Assembly: GCA_020056225.1 (NCBI GenBank)
Contig: JAGVIE010000023.1
Span: forward strand, 100,486 to 164,485
Length of the DNA: 64,000 nucleotides
Reading direction: 5' to 3'
Source of the DNA: Bacteroidota bacterium
Lineage (GTDB): Bacteria > Bacteroidota > Ignavibacteria > UBA10030 > SZUA-254
Both the position numbers and the translations under genes were made by a program. Shown in pieces: positions 27,335 to 37,010 of the stretch; within the stretch, counting starts at the first letter, position 1, and every line of letters starts with the position of its first letter. Below the pieces are notes generated by a model. That model was not told the origin of the DNA and made no database searches. It was given only the letters and a program-made list of their open reading frames with translations.

Positions 27335-28239
27335 TAGTACGAATTGATGCCAGTGCAGGATTTTGTTGGGGTGTTATTAGAACAGTCAACATTGCTGAAT
27401 CCGAATTGAAAAATAATCAGCAGGATACAAAGCTCTACGTTTTAGGAGATATCATCCATAATCCGATGGAGATCAGCCGCCTGCAGAATGAAGGACTGAA
27501 TACCATCACGCATGAAAATCTTTCGGGCGTCAAAGACGGCAAAGTATTGATACGCGCCCATGGTGAACCACCTTCAACGTTTGAAAAAGCACGTGAACTG
27601 GGGATTGAGATTATCGATGCCACATGCCCTGTAGTGAAGAAGGTCCAGGAACGCATCAAGAAATTTTACGACAGCGGTTATCAAATCGTTATATATGGTA
27701 AGATAGATCATGCCGAAGTCATCGGGCTAGTCGGGCAGACAAATGGTGAAGCGATCGTAATAAAATCGCTTCAGGAAATAGATAAAGTAGATTTAGGACG
27801 GAAGACGGTACTTTTCTCTCAAACAACGATGGATAAACAGACTTTCCATCAATTAAAGGAAGAGTTTCAAAAGCGGATCAAGGAATTGATAGTTGAAACG
27901 TTCCAGGAACAAGCGAGCGAGTTCCATGCAAAAGATACTATATGCGGACAGGTATTCGGAAGAGATAAAAAGTTACGCGAGTTTGCAAGTCAAAACGATA
28001 TTATGATTTTTGTAGCAGGCAGAGTTAGTTCGAATGGTAAGGTGTTATTTCATATTTCACTGGAAGCAAATCCGCGGACATATTTTGTAGAGGATGAATC
28101 CGAATTGAATCCTCAATGGTTTCAAGATGTACATAAAGTTGGCATCAGCGGCGCTACATCCACGCCGCAATGGTTGATGGAAAAAGTGAAACATAAAATC
28201 GAAGCTATGTTTCCCGTCTCCCAACCCGTAACGACATAA
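27331..28239 (+). CDS. ispH: 4-hydroxy-3-methylbut-2-enyl diphosphate reductase
   Basis: The last step of the MEP isoprenoid pathway, an iron-sulfur enzyme giving IPP and DMAPP. The 302-residue protein keeps the three cluster cysteines: Cys12 in AGFCWGV, one in DATCPVVKK near 98, and one in TICGQVFGR near 207. It also has GDIIHNP, RAHGEPP and the C-terminal GISGATSTPQWLMEKV. Tryptophan replaces the common Phe/Tyr after Cys12. Translationally coupled to cmk. DMAPP produced here would also feed MiaA. Confidence 0.95.
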   Translation: MIVRIDASAGFCWGVIRTVNIAESELKNNQQDTKLYVLGDIIHNPMEISRLQNEGLNTITHENLSGVKDGKVLIRAHGEPPSTFEKARELGIEIIDATCPVVKKVQERIKKFYDSGYQIVIYGKIDHAEVIGLVGQTNGEAIVIKSLQEIDKVDLGRKTVLFSQTTMDKQTFHQLKEEFQKRIKELIVETFQEQASEFHAKDTICGQVFGRDKKLREFASQNDIMIFVAGRVSSNGKVLFHISLEANPRTYFVEDESELNPQWFQDVHKVGISGATSTPQWLMEKVKHKIEAMFPVSQPVTT

Positions 28240-28380
28240 CAGTTTTTCAGTCATCATAAAATAAAATAACAATAACCTTCAAGGTTGTTACATGACGCGG
28301 GTAACCGATGACTTTACTGCGGCATGAAAACACTTTGATCATTTAGTATAAATGGTAGTAGTCACATTTTAGGAGATTTA

Positions 28381-30231
28381 ATGGCAGTAGAGCACAACGA
28401 TTCCATAATTCAAGGAACACCCGTCCCGGATCTGTCTGTTATTCCGGTAATCAACACTCCAGTAAAAACCACCCCCAAAAAATTTAGTCTTGCAAGTATC
28501 GAAGAGCGCGAATATTCCGAGGAAGAGTACCGGGAATTAGCCAAGCTGTATGATCGGACTTTCAGCAATATCCAGGAAGCTCAGATCATCAAAGGCAAAA
28601 TTGTTGCAATCACCGATAATGCTGTTGCGATAGACATTGGTTTTAAATCGGAAGGACTCGTTCCTATAACCGAGTTTCCGAACATCGACGAGCTTTCCCC
28701 CGGTGACGAGGTCGAAGTATTCCTCGAGAGTGTTGAGAATAAAGACGGGCAATTAGTGCTCTCCCGGAAGCGCGCGGATTTCATGCGCACATGGGAGCGA
28801 ATTGTCAAAGCATTTGAAACAGGAGAAATTCTTCAGGGAAAAATCGCCCGCCGTATCAAGGGCGGATTGGTCGTTGATCTGATGGGACTCGATGCATTTC
28901 TGCCTGGGTCACAGATCGATATCAAACCTGTTCGCGATTTCGATCAGTTCATCGGTAAGACGATGGAATTTAAAGTTGCGAAAATCAATCATCCGAACGA
29001 AAACGTTGTTGTCAGTCATAAGGTTCTCATCGAAGCGGAAATGCAGGAACAGCGCAAAGCGATCCTTAACAGTCTCGAGAAAGGTCAGGTACTTGAAGGT
29101 ACGGTTAAGGCAATTACCGATTTCGGTGTGTTCATAGACCTTGGTGGTGTCGACGGTCTTATTCATATCACCGATCTCTCGTGGGGCAGAATCAATCATC
29201 CTTCTGAAGTCGTTAAACTCGACCAAACGATTAATGTTGTCGTAATCGATTTCGACGAAGCGAAAAAGCGCATCTCGCTCGGCTTAAAACAATTACAGCC
29301 GCATCCTTGGGAAAATATAGAGACGAAATATCCTGTTACTACTAAAGTCACCGGTAAGGTTGTATCTCTCGCGGATTACGGTGCATTTATAGAGATCGAA
29401 AAAGGTATTGAAGGTTTAATTCATATTTCCGAAATGAGCTGGACTCAGCACATCAAACATCCTTCGCAAGTTGTATCAATGGGACAAATGGTCGATGCGG
29501 TGATCTTGAGTCTTGATAAGGAAAATAAGAAAATCTCGTTAGGCATGAAACAGCTTGAACCCGATCCATGGATTACGCTTCTGCAAAAATATCCGATCGA
29601 TTCCAAACACGTCGGTACAGTTCGTAATTTAACGAACTTTGGCGTGTTCGTTGAACTTGAAGAAGGTGTCGATGGGTTGGTTCACATCTCCGATCTATCG
29701 TGGACAAAGAAAATCCGTCACCCCGGTGAAGTTGTGAAAAAAGGCGACAAGATTGACGTTGTCATACTCGGAGTCGATGTTGACCAGCGGCGTATTTCAC
29801 TCGGACATAAGCAGGTGAAAGATAATCCGTGGGATGCATTCACAGAAGCGTTCAAGGTCGGCACTGAAACTACCGGTAAGATTGTTCGCATCATCGAGAA
29901 GGGTGTTATTGTTGAATTACCTCTCGGTGTCGATGGATTCGTTCCGGTTTCACAGCTTGCAATGACTCAGATTAAGAACATCGCCGATGCGTTCCATGTC
30001 AACGACGAGCTTCCGTTAAACGTCGTCGAGTTCGACAAAGAAAGCAAAAAAATAGTTCTCTCTGCCGTCGAATTCCTGAAACATAAGGAACAGAAAACAA
30101 TCGACGAGTACGTTTCAAAACATAAACTGCCTCCAATGACGATAAAGGATGTTGTGGAGATTGCAAACAAACCCATTGAAGTTCCGCCGGAGGAATTCAA
30201 TGAGTCTCCAACATCAGATTTCCTGATGTAA
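28381..30231 (+). CDS. rpsA: 30S ribosomal protein S1
   Basis: Binds mRNA and helps load it on the 30S subunit. The 616-residue protein has six S1 RNA-binding repeats in tandem between about residues 60 and 575; the central four carry the typical FGVF[IV][ED]L / GLIHI[ST][DE][LM]SW pattern. The acidic or hydrophobic N-terminal arm (1-55) is non-repeat. AGGAG is six bases before the ATG. It follows ispH after a 140-base leader containing a small hairpin (AACCTT-C-AAGGTT at about 28274), which might be autoregulatory. cmk next to rpsA is a long-conserved neighbourhood. Confidence 0.96.
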   Translation: MAVEHNDSIIQGTPVPDLSVIPVINTPVKTTPKKFSLASIEEREYSEEEYRELAKLYDRTFSNIQEAQIIKGKIVAITDNAVAIDIGFKSEGLVPITEFPNIDELSPGDEVEVFLESVENKDGQLVLSRKRADFMRTWERIVKAFETGEILQGKIARRIKGGLVVDLMGLDAFLPGSQIDIKPVRDFDQFIGKTMEFKVAKINHPNENVVVSHKVLIEAEMQEQRKAILNSLEKGQVLEGTVKAITDFGVFIDLGGVDGLIHITDLSWGRINHPSEVVKLDQTINVVVIDFDEAKKRISLGLKQLQPHPWENIETKYPVTTKVTGKVVSLADYGAFIEIEKGIEGLIHISEMSWTQHIKHPSQVVSMGQMVDAVILSLDKENKKISLGMKQLEPDPWITLLQKYPIDSKHVGTVRNLTNFGVFVELEEGVDGLVHISDLSWTKKIRHPGEVVKKGDKIDVVILGVDVDQRRISLGHKQVKDNPWDAFTEAFKVGTETTGKIVRIIEKGVIVELPLGVDGFVPVSQLAMTQIKNIADAFHVNDELPLNVVEFDKESKKIVLSAVEFLKHKEQKTIDEYVSKHKLPPMTIKDVVEIANKPIEVPPEEFNESPTSDFLM

Positions 30232-30255
30232 TATCCAATCGCAGAATGAATGAGC

Positions 30256-30283
30256 AAAGAGTTGTCTTTTTAGACAACTCTTT
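30256..30283. terminator. Perfect 12-bp hairpin between rpsA and mtaB
   Basis: AAAGAGTTGTCT and AGACAACTCTTT form a perfect stem with a TTTT loop. A long T run does not follow, so it may be an inefficient terminator or an RNA-processing/stability element at the rpsA 3' end. mtaB starts 16 bases later. Confidence 0.6.
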
Positions 30284-30298
30284 GTATTATAAACCAAT

Positions 30299-31681
30299 AT
30301 GAAAGTTGCACTCCAGACACTCGGTTGTAAACTGAATTTTGCAGAAACATCAACAATAGGCCGCCAATTTGTCGAGCGTGGTTTTGAGGTGGTTGAGATT
30401 GACCAGCCGGCTGATGTTTTTGTTCTGAACACATGCAGCGTGACCGAGCGAGCCGATCGGGAATGCCGACAGCTTATCCGCAGAACACTGCGCCGCTCAC
30501 CGGATGCATACGTGATCGTCATAGGTTGTTATGCTCAATTACAACCGGAAGATATTGCAGCGATAGACGGAGTCGATCTTATCATCGGTTCGAAACAGAA
30601 GTTTGACATCTTCAATTACACAAACGGTTTCACTAAAAAAGGTAATCCTCAGATTTTTGTCTCTTGCATCGATGATGGTCTCGAATTCGCTCCCGCATAT
30701 TCAGCCGAAGTCGGCGGCAGAACAAGAGCGTTTCTGAAAGTCCAGGATGGCTGTGATTTTAATTGTGCGTTTTGTACGATTCCACTTGCCCGCGGTGAAA
30801 GCAGAAGTACTCCAATCCCCAATATTATACGTCAAGCCAGTTCGATTGCAGAGCAGGGTTACAGAGAAATTGTAATTACCGGAATTAATGTCGGCGATTA
30901 TGGGAAGAGAATCGGCACGAATATTTTAGAGCTGTTGAAAGAACTCGATCGTATCGATGGCGTTGACCGGATAAGGGTGAGTTCTATAGAACCGAACATT
31001 TTATCGAAAGAGATAATCGACTTCATACTCGCCTCGGAAAAGTTCTGTAATCATTTTCATATTCCACTGCAGAGCGGGAGTGATGTTATCCTAAAAAGAA
31101 TGAGACGAAGATATCTCACTGAAGAGTACCGAGAATTACTAACGTACATCAAACAAAAAGACCCGACTGCAGGTATCGGTGCCGATGTTATTGCGGGATT
31201 CCCGGGTGAAACCGACGAGTTATTTCAAGATACTTATAACTTCATCTTCTCACTGCCTATCTCGTATCTGCACGTGTTCACATATTCTAAACGCCCCGAT
31301 ACACTTTCGGCAGGATTTACAGACGAAATTGAACCAAGAATCCGTTTTAACCGCAGTGAAACACTGCGCAACCTGGGAATCATAAAACGGAAGGAATTTT
31401 ATTCTTCGTTCATCGGAAAATCGATTCCTGTTCTTTTTGAAGGAACTGTTCGAAATGATACTGTTTCAGGTTTAAGTTCTAACTACATTCGGGTTGAAAT
31501 ACCCGGAGACGATTCATTCACAAATCAAATACATTATGTAAAAATTGATTCCATAAAGGAAGAACATTGCCTCGCCGTAAAAGTCGACGGTGTTTCAAGT
31601 GAGGATTGCCCACCGGTATTCATACCCGGTCCGTCGCTTGTGAATTCATCTGTCTTATCATCAATTAAGGAACCATCATGA
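30299..31681 (+). CDS. mtaB: tRNA t6A37 methylthiotransferase
   Basis: Adds a methylthio group to t6A37 of tRNA. The 460-residue radical-SAM protein has the N-terminal UPF0004 domain with three cluster cysteines (TLGCKLN at 7-13, LNTCSVT near 44, IGCYAQ near 77) and the radical SAM CxxxCxxC in GCDFNCAFC near 150. A C-terminal TRAM-like part follows. The TLGCKLN start and domain order match MtaB rather than MiaB or RimO. The next gene overlaps by four bases (ATGA). Confidence 0.93.
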   Translation: MKVALQTLGCKLNFAETSTIGRQFVERGFEVVEIDQPADVFVLNTCSVTERADRECRQLIRRTLRRSPDAYVIVIGCYAQLQPEDIAAIDGVDLIIGSKQKFDIFNYTNGFTKKGNPQIFVSCIDDGLEFAPAYSAEVGGRTRAFLKVQDGCDFNCAFCTIPLARGESRSTPIPNIIRQASSIAEQGYREIVITGINVGDYGKRIGTNILELLKELDRIDGVDRIRVSSIEPNILSKEIIDFILASEKFCNHFHIPLQSGSDVILKRMRRRYLTEEYRELLTYIKQKDPTAGIGADVIAGFPGETDELFQDTYNFIFSLPISYLHVFTYSKRPDTLSAGFTDEIEPRIRFNRSETLRNLGIIKRKEFYSSFIGKSIPVLFEGTVRNDTVSGLSSNYIRVEIPGDDSFTNQIHYVKIDSIKEEHCLAVKVDGVSSEDCPPVFIPGPSLVNSSVLSSIKEPS

Positions 31682-32415
31682 AGACGATTTTATTAACGAC
31701 ACTCGCTGTGTTGTTTCTCTCGCAGGCTATGCTTGCACAGCCTGTTTACACATCAAACGAAAATAATTTGTTCAAAGAACAAATGCAAAAATTATCAAGT
31801 ACACCTGAGCTAAGCCTGACATTGGGTGAAAAGAAAAGTGTTCCAACCGCGATACTCTATTCGCTGCTGCTTCCCGGAATGGGCGAAATGTATGCCGGTA
31901 ATTACGGACGCGGAAAATATTTTACTATTGCCGAAGGTGTTCTTTGGGTCACTCTTTTAGGTTTCGATCAATACGGACGATGGTTGCAGGATGATGCCCG
32001 CAGCTACGCTGTTCAGCATGCCGATATTTCGTTGAGCGGAAAAAACGATCGGTATTTCATCGAAATCGGAGAATACATGAGCGTTCAGGATTATAACCAG
32101 CAGATGTTGCGCGAGCGTACGCCGCATAAAGTCATGGATGAAAATTCATCGTTAGCCTGGAATTGGGATACCAAGGCGAATCAGCTTAATTTTCGTAATC
32201 TCAGAATTTCCAGCGACCAGGCATTCAACAATACAAAATTTGTCGCCGCCGCCATCATCATCAACCACTTAGTCAGCGCGATTGACGCGGCAAGACTTGT
32301 TGTTCTGCATAACAAACAGATCGATGCGGCAAGCTCTATCGATATTCACGCAAATGTGATGGGCGGAATCACCAATCCTCATGGGATTATGATTTCGTTT
32401 AAGAAGAATTTTTAG
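31678..32415 (+). CDS. Exported DUF5683-like membrane protein
   Basis: A 245-residue protein with a signal peptide (1-20, ending MLAQP). A DUF5683-like region follows: KKSVPTAILYSLLLPGMGEMYAGNYGRGKYF near 51-81, a hydrophobic stretch (EGVLWVTLLGF), and a second one late in the protein (FVAAAIIINHLVSAIDAARLV). Such proteins are common and uncharacterised in the Bacteroidota and may sit in an envelope membrane. Its start overlaps the mtaB stop. Confidence 0.75.
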   Translation: MKTILLTTLAVLFLSQAMLAQPVYTSNENNLFKEQMQKLSSTPELSLTLGEKKSVPTAILYSLLLPGMGEMYAGNYGRGKYFTIAEGVLWVTLLGFDQYGRWLQDDARSYAVQHADISLSGKNDRYFIEIGEYMSVQDYNQQMLRERTPHKVMDENSSLAWNWDTKANQLNFRNLRISSDQAFNNTKFVAAAIIINHLVSAIDAARLVVLHNKQIDAASSIDIHANVMGGITNPHGIMISFKKNF

Positions 32416-32465
32416 GATTATATTTCCGGTGCGTAGTAAACAAGTCCAGATGTACTCTTAACGCG

Positions 32466-33194
32466 ATGAGAAACATAAGACTTCTTATTGAATACGACGG
32501 TACAAACTATGTCGGCTGGCAGCGCCAGGATAATGGCAAAAATATTCAGGGAGCGATTGAATCTGCGCTTCATCAGATTTTGCAAGAGAAGGTAAACGTA
32601 ATCGGCGCAGGCAGAACGGATGCCGGTGTCCATGCTCGCGGGCAGACTGCGAATTTCAGGACGGAAACGAAACTCGATTTTCTCTCGATCAAGGGTGGAT
32701 TAAACGGTTTACTTGCAGAAGATATTGTAGTTCATAATGTAGATGAAGTTCCGCACGACTTTCATGCACGATACAGTGCGAAGGAACGCCTGTATTCTTA
32801 CACAATCACCCGCAATCCTTCTGCATTGTTGCGAAATTATTCATGGTATGTGAAATATTCTCTCGATATAGATCTGATGCAACGTGCTGCCTCGGCAATA
32901 ACCGGCACACACGACTTCGAATCGTTCTGCAAAGCAAATTCCGATGTCGGTAATCATTTTTGTACGGTGAGTTCTGCAATTTGGCTGGAAGAAGATTCGT
33001 TACTGCGGTTCACAATAAGCGCAGACCGCTTTCTGCACGGCATGGTAAGGGCATTAGTCGGGACTATGGTAGATATCGGAAGAGGATACATACAATTCGA
33101 TGATTTGATAAATATACTTGCGAAGAAAAACCGTTCTGTTGCAGGGATGGCGGCGCCGGCGAGAGGATTGATTTTAGAAAAAATTACATATTAA
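32466..33194 (+). CDS. truA: tRNA pseudouridine(38-40) synthase
   Basis: Makes pseudouridine at positions 38-40 of the anticodon arm. The 242-residue length is normal. It begins RLLIEYDGTNYVGWQRQ, the catalytic aspartate is in GAGRTDAGVHARGQ near 52, and later motifs are FHARYSAKERLYSYTI, FLHGMVRALVGTM and MAAPARGLIL at the end. Stands 50 bases after the DUF5683-like gene. Confidence 0.97.
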   Translation: MRNIRLLIEYDGTNYVGWQRQDNGKNIQGAIESALHQILQEKVNVIGAGRTDAGVHARGQTANFRTETKLDFLSIKGGLNGLLAEDIVVHNVDEVPHDFHARYSAKERLYSYTITRNPSALLRNYSWYVKYSLDIDLMQRAASAITGTHDFESFCKANSDVGNHFCTVSSAIWLEEDSLLRFTISADRFLHGMVRALVGTMVDIGRGYIQFDDLINILAKKNRSVAGMAAPARGLILEKITY

Positions 33195-33213
33195 AACATC
33201 AAGAGAAGTTATT

Positions 33214-34038
33214 ATGAGAAAAAGAAAGAGAATAATTATTTCGGCAGTCGTCATTTTTCTGACTTTGCTTGGGATCCGATGCGGAACCTTAAGTACTCTT
33301 AACATTTTTCCCGACTCGGAAGATATGCAGCTCGGGAAACAGATTGATGAAGAAATCAAGAAAGACCCGAAACAGTATCCCATCCTGACCAACAAGCCGA
33401 AAGTTAAGCAATACGTCGAGAGTGTGGGTAATAAAATACTTGCCTCACCGAGCATCGTCAAACGCGGTGTATATGCTTATCAGTATGAGATCATACACGA
33501 TGACAGCACCATAAACGCTTTCTGTACTCCCGGCGGTTATATCTATGTCTATACCGGATTGATGAAGTTTATCGACAACGAAGCAACGCTTGCAGGCGTA
33601 ATCGGTCACGAGATCGCTCACGCAGAACGGCGCCACGCAACAAACAGAATGACGAAACAATACGGCGCCCAGATATTGATCAGTTTAATCCTCGGACAAA
33701 ACCCCTCTCAAGTTGCCGAAGTGACCGCAAATCTTTTCACCGGATTCGCTCTGCTTGCCAACAGCCGCGCAGACGAAAGCGAAGCCGACGAATGGTCGAT
33801 GAAGTACCTGCAAACTACTGCTTATTATCCGGGAGCAATTACTTATTTTTTCGAGAAAATGATGGCGAAGAAAGGCGGTGGAGGGGGCGGTGCGCTGGAA
33901 AGTTTCTTCTCAACTCATCCGCTAGATCAAGACCGGATTACCCATGTGAACCAACTGCTCACGAAGATGGGTAACCCTAAGCCTTCAGAAGCCAACACGT
34001 TTACTAAGCAGTACAAAGCAATTGTAAAGGAACTGTAA
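33214..34038 (+). CDS. M48-family zinc metallopeptidase
   Basis: A 274-residue envelope peptidase with an N-terminal hydrophobic segment (about 7-22). That segment ends in a cysteine (GIRCG), which is not a standard lipobox because of the arginine. The zinc motif GHEIAHAERRH is near 130-140 and the third ligand is the Glu of ESEADEW near 189, followed by a glycine-rich loop (GGGGGG). This is the BepA/YfgC-like or LoiP-like type, involved in outer-membrane protein quality control. A good terminator follows. Confidence 0.9.
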   Translation: MRKRKRIIISAVVIFLTLLGIRCGTLSTLNIFPDSEDMQLGKQIDEEIKKDPKQYPILTNKPKVKQYVESVGNKILASPSIVKRGVYAYQYEIIHDDSTINAFCTPGGYIYVYTGLMKFIDNEATLAGVIGHEIAHAERRHATNRMTKQYGAQILISLILGQNPSQVAEVTANLFTGFALLANSRADESEADEWSMKYLQTTAYYPGAITYFFEKMMAKKGGGGGGALESFFSTHPLDQDRITHVNQLLTKMGNPKPSEANTFTKQYKAIVKEL

Positions 34039-34061
34039 TAACAAATTATTTTACTAATTTC

Positions 34062-34095
34062 AAAAGGCTTTCACGAAAGTGGAAGTCTTTTTGTT
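34062..34095 (+). terminator. Intrinsic terminator after the M48 peptidase
   Basis: A 13-base-pair stem with two G-U pairs, closed by a GAAA tetraloop (34075-34078) and followed by a T run. Confidence 0.85.
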
Positions 34096-34265
34096 TGGTT
34101 ACGGTATGGCTCACGATATAGCTTCTGATATTATCCGGGCTGGCACAAGTGAACAGTGCAGAACAATCTCTCATCTCATTCATTTGATTTCCATCTCACT
34201 TTCTCGTAAATTGTAACCATGAAATCGATAATTTCTTCAAATACAGGGGGATAAACACAAAAATA

Positions 34266-35585
34266 ATGCTTTCGCAAATTGTTGGCAATCTTATTTTTAT
34301 ATTTCTCCTTGTTTTCGCAAACGGATTTTTCGTTGCGGCTGAGTTCGCAATTGTAAAAGTGCGCTCTACCCAACTCGTTCAAAAAATTAAATCAGGTCAT
34401 CGGCGAGCAACATTAGCGAAAAATATTGTTGACCATCTTGATGCATATCTTTCAGCGACACAGTTAGGAATAACATTATCAAGCTTAGGTCTCGGCTGGG
34501 TCGGCGAGCCGTTACTTGCTGATATGATGCGAGAACCTTTTATGGGTATCGGAATTGTCGGCGAAAAAGCAATTCACGCATTTTCATTTGCAATTAGCTT
34601 TGGTATTCTTACTTTTCTCCATATAATTCTTGGTGAATTAGCTCCGAAATCGATAGCGATCCGACATCCCGAAGCAACAACGCTGATCGTTTCCTTCCCA
34701 CTCCAGTTGTTCTATAGAATATTTCAGCCCGCAATCTGGCTCTTAAATGGATCGGCAAATTTTTTATTAAAACTTGTTGGAATTCCACCATCAAGTACAA
34801 CTGAATTACTCCATTCACCGGAAGAATTGCAGATAATCGTAGATGAAGGAGCAAAAAGTGGAATCTTCAACAAAACCGAACAAGAGCTGATCACGAGTAT
34901 CTTCGAGTTTTCAAACACAACCGCGAAAGAAATCATGGTGCCTCGTACGGACGTCGTGGCAATCAACTATGATACTCCGAGAGATAGATTGATACAAATA
35001 GTAACCGAAGAAGGTTACTCCCGTATGCCAGTGTACAAAGACTCGATAGATAATATCGTCGGACTTATTTATACAAAGGATTTGATCAGCTTACTCGAGC
35101 ATCGCGACCTTATAGTTCTGCAGGATATTATCCGTCCGCCGTATTTTGTTCCGGATGCGATCAAAATCAGCAAGCTCATGAAAGAGCTTCAGGACAGAAA
35201 GATGCACATGGCAGTAGTGATAGATGAATTTGGCGGGACGCAGGGCATCGTAACGATGGAGGATATTCTCGAAGAGATAGTCGGTGAGATTCACGATGAG
35301 TACGATGAAGTGTTGAAGGATGTGGAGCAATCCACCGACGGAGCGGCGCTGGTCAATGCACGAATGAATATTAAAGATTTCAATGAAAAATTTGAAGTGG
35401 AGATTCCCGATGAGCCGGAATATGAAACCATGAGTGGATTCCTGAGTAAAATTACAGGTCATATACCCGAATTGAATGAAGAGATAAGCTATAACAATAT
35501 CCAATTCACAGTGGTTAAGAAAAGCCAGCGCCGAATCAGGCAGGTGAGGGTTAAGAAGTTGCCATCCACTCCACAATCTAAATAG
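34266..35585 (+). CDS. CNNM/CorC-type transporter (hemolysin C family)
   Basis: A 439-residue inner-membrane protein: a DUF21/CNNM domain with about four hydrophobic segments (1-190, with FANGFFVAAEFAIVKVR), a CBS pair (about 205-330, with MVPRTDVVAI, GYSRMPVYKDSIDNIVGLIYTKDL and DEFGGTQGIVTMEDILEEIVGEI) and a C-terminal CorC_HlyC domain (345-430). Homologues move or sense Mg2+/Co2+, with the CBS pair binding nucleotides. The toxin name is historical. Confidence 0.92.
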   Translation: MLSQIVGNLIFIFLLVFANGFFVAAEFAIVKVRSTQLVQKIKSGHRRATLAKNIVDHLDAYLSATQLGITLSSLGLGWVGEPLLADMMREPFMGIGIVGEKAIHAFSFAISFGILTFLHIILGELAPKSIAIRHPEATTLIVSFPLQLFYRIFQPAIWLLNGSANFLLKLVGIPPSSTTELLHSPEELQIIVDEGAKSGIFNKTEQELITSIFEFSNTTAKEIMVPRTDVVAINYDTPRDRLIQIVTEEGYSRMPVYKDSIDNIVGLIYTKDLISLLEHRDLIVLQDIIRPPYFVPDAIKISKLMKELQDRKMHMAVVIDEFGGTQGIVTMEDILEEIVGEIHDEYDEVLKDVEQSTDGAALVNARMNIKDFNEKFEVEIPDEPEYETMSGFLSKITGHIPELNEEISYNNIQFTVVKKSQRRIRQVRVKKLPSTPQSK

Positions 35586-35655
35586 GATCGATGCGTATTT
35601 GCATATCTACTCCCCTTGTAGGTTGGGTAATTCCTGATATCTTTCAATCATCATA

Positions 35656-36999
35656 ATGAATAAAGAAAAAATTTCATATTATATACTCCTCCTCGGCATC
35701 ATAGCGATTCCTTTTGATATCGTTTGGAAGATCAGCGTAGTTCGTGTTACGATCTCTGAAATTTTGTTATCACTCGGAATTATACTGACTTTAGTTGATG
35801 TAATAAAATTCCCCGAGAAGTTAATCAATAAAAAACACCTCATACCTGTAATGGTATTTCTATTTGCTTGCGCCTTCAGCATCACTACGGCACAGAATAA
35901 ATTGATCTCTATACGAGAGACGATACAATACATCTGGATGGCAGGTCTCTTTCTTTACATCCTTAACGAGAATAGGAAACGCAATATTTTCTATCCTGTG
36001 GTTTCGATTCTAATTTTTGTCTCGGCCATAGTATCGATAGCAGGGATATATCAATATTTTGTTGTTCGTGAACCTATTCATTTCCTTATTACCGAAACGC
36101 GGCTAAGAGCGCACGGCTTTTATTCTCAACCGAATACTCTTGGAGGATTTCTGAGCGGTATAATTCCTTTGTTGCTCGGTTTATATCTTATTTCTTCTTC
36201 GGAGCGGAAAGATAAAACAATCGCCGATACTCGATTAATGTTATTTTTCAGGAAGAAGGGAGTGATACTGACATTATTATTTATAGTGAATGCCGGCATA
36301 ATGGCGACTTACTCGAGAGCGAGCTGGATCGGTTTCATCGGTGGGCTTATTATAATGATGTTTTTCTTGCGTAAGAGCATACCGTTGAAACGTTTCATAA
36401 TTCCGGCAGCCGTCCTTTGTATCTCTTCGGCGATCTTTCTACTTGATATATCTTACTCATACATTTACACCGAAAAAAATATGAGCGGCAAAAAATCAGC
36501 CGTTAACAGTCTTTTTTTTAATCGTGATTTTTCAAATTCACAGAGATCGATGCTTATCGCATCAGCGGTTTCGATGTTGTACGATTATCCTATCGGCGGT
36601 ATTGGAATCGGAAATTTTCGGGCACGCTTGCCTGAGTATGCTTCTCCCGAACTTATTGAATCGATGCAGGTGGATTATAACGATTCCACCCGAACGTGGT
36701 TTATCAATCATAACAAACCGATTGATATTGAGCTTGTCCATAATATGTTTCTCCAGATAATTGTTGAAACCGGAATCATTGGCATAACAGCATTCCTCTG
36801 GATTTTGTTCATATTCTACCGAGAAGCAATTGGAAGAATGTTGGCGGCTCAGTCCTCGGAAGATCGCGTTGTTAGGGCGGCGATGATTGCAAGTATTAGC
36901 GCCATTCTGATCGGTGGAATTTTCGGTTGGCCCTTTTCTCATGGCATTCAGGAGGTTATGATCATAAACATGGCACTCAGTGTAAGTCAGTGGAGCTAA
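35656..36999 (+). CDS. O-antigen ligase/polymerase-like membrane protein
   Basis: A 447-residue protein with about ten hydrophobic segments and a large external loop (about 275-370), the pattern of Wzy_C / O-antigen ligase proteins. The motif HGFYSQPNTLGGFL near 152 and the conserved ELVHNMFLQIIVETG near 358 match the family. It would polymerise or ligate polysaccharide at the periplasmic face. It opens a polysaccharide cluster with a flippase, a methyltransferase and glycosyltransferases. Confidence 0.87.
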   Translation: MNKEKISYYILLLGIIAIPFDIVWKISVVRVTISEILLSLGIILTLVDVIKFPEKLINKKHLIPVMVFLFACAFSITTAQNKLISIRETIQYIWMAGLFLYILNENRKRNIFYPVVSILIFVSAIVSIAGIYQYFVVREPIHFLITETRLRAHGFYSQPNTLGGFLSGIIPLLLGLYLISSSERKDKTIADTRLMLFFRKKGVILTLLFIVNAGIMATYSRASWIGFIGGLIIMMFFLRKSIPLKRFIIPAAVLCISSAIFLLDISYSYIYTEKNMSGKKSAVNSLFFNRDFSNSQRSMLIASAVSMLYDYPIGGIGIGNFRARLPEYASPELIESMQVDYNDSTRTWFINHNKPIDIELVHNMFLQIIVETGIIGITAFLWILFIFYREAIGRMLAAQSSEDRVVRAAMIASISAILIGGIFGWPFSHGIQEVMIINMALSVSQWS

Positions 37000-37010
37000 A
37001 CAGGATTCCC

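Noticed and set aside
36927..37010. Upstream start for the flippase
   Set aside because: It lies inside the O-antigen-ligase-like gene; the Met at 37011 gives the usual N-terminus.
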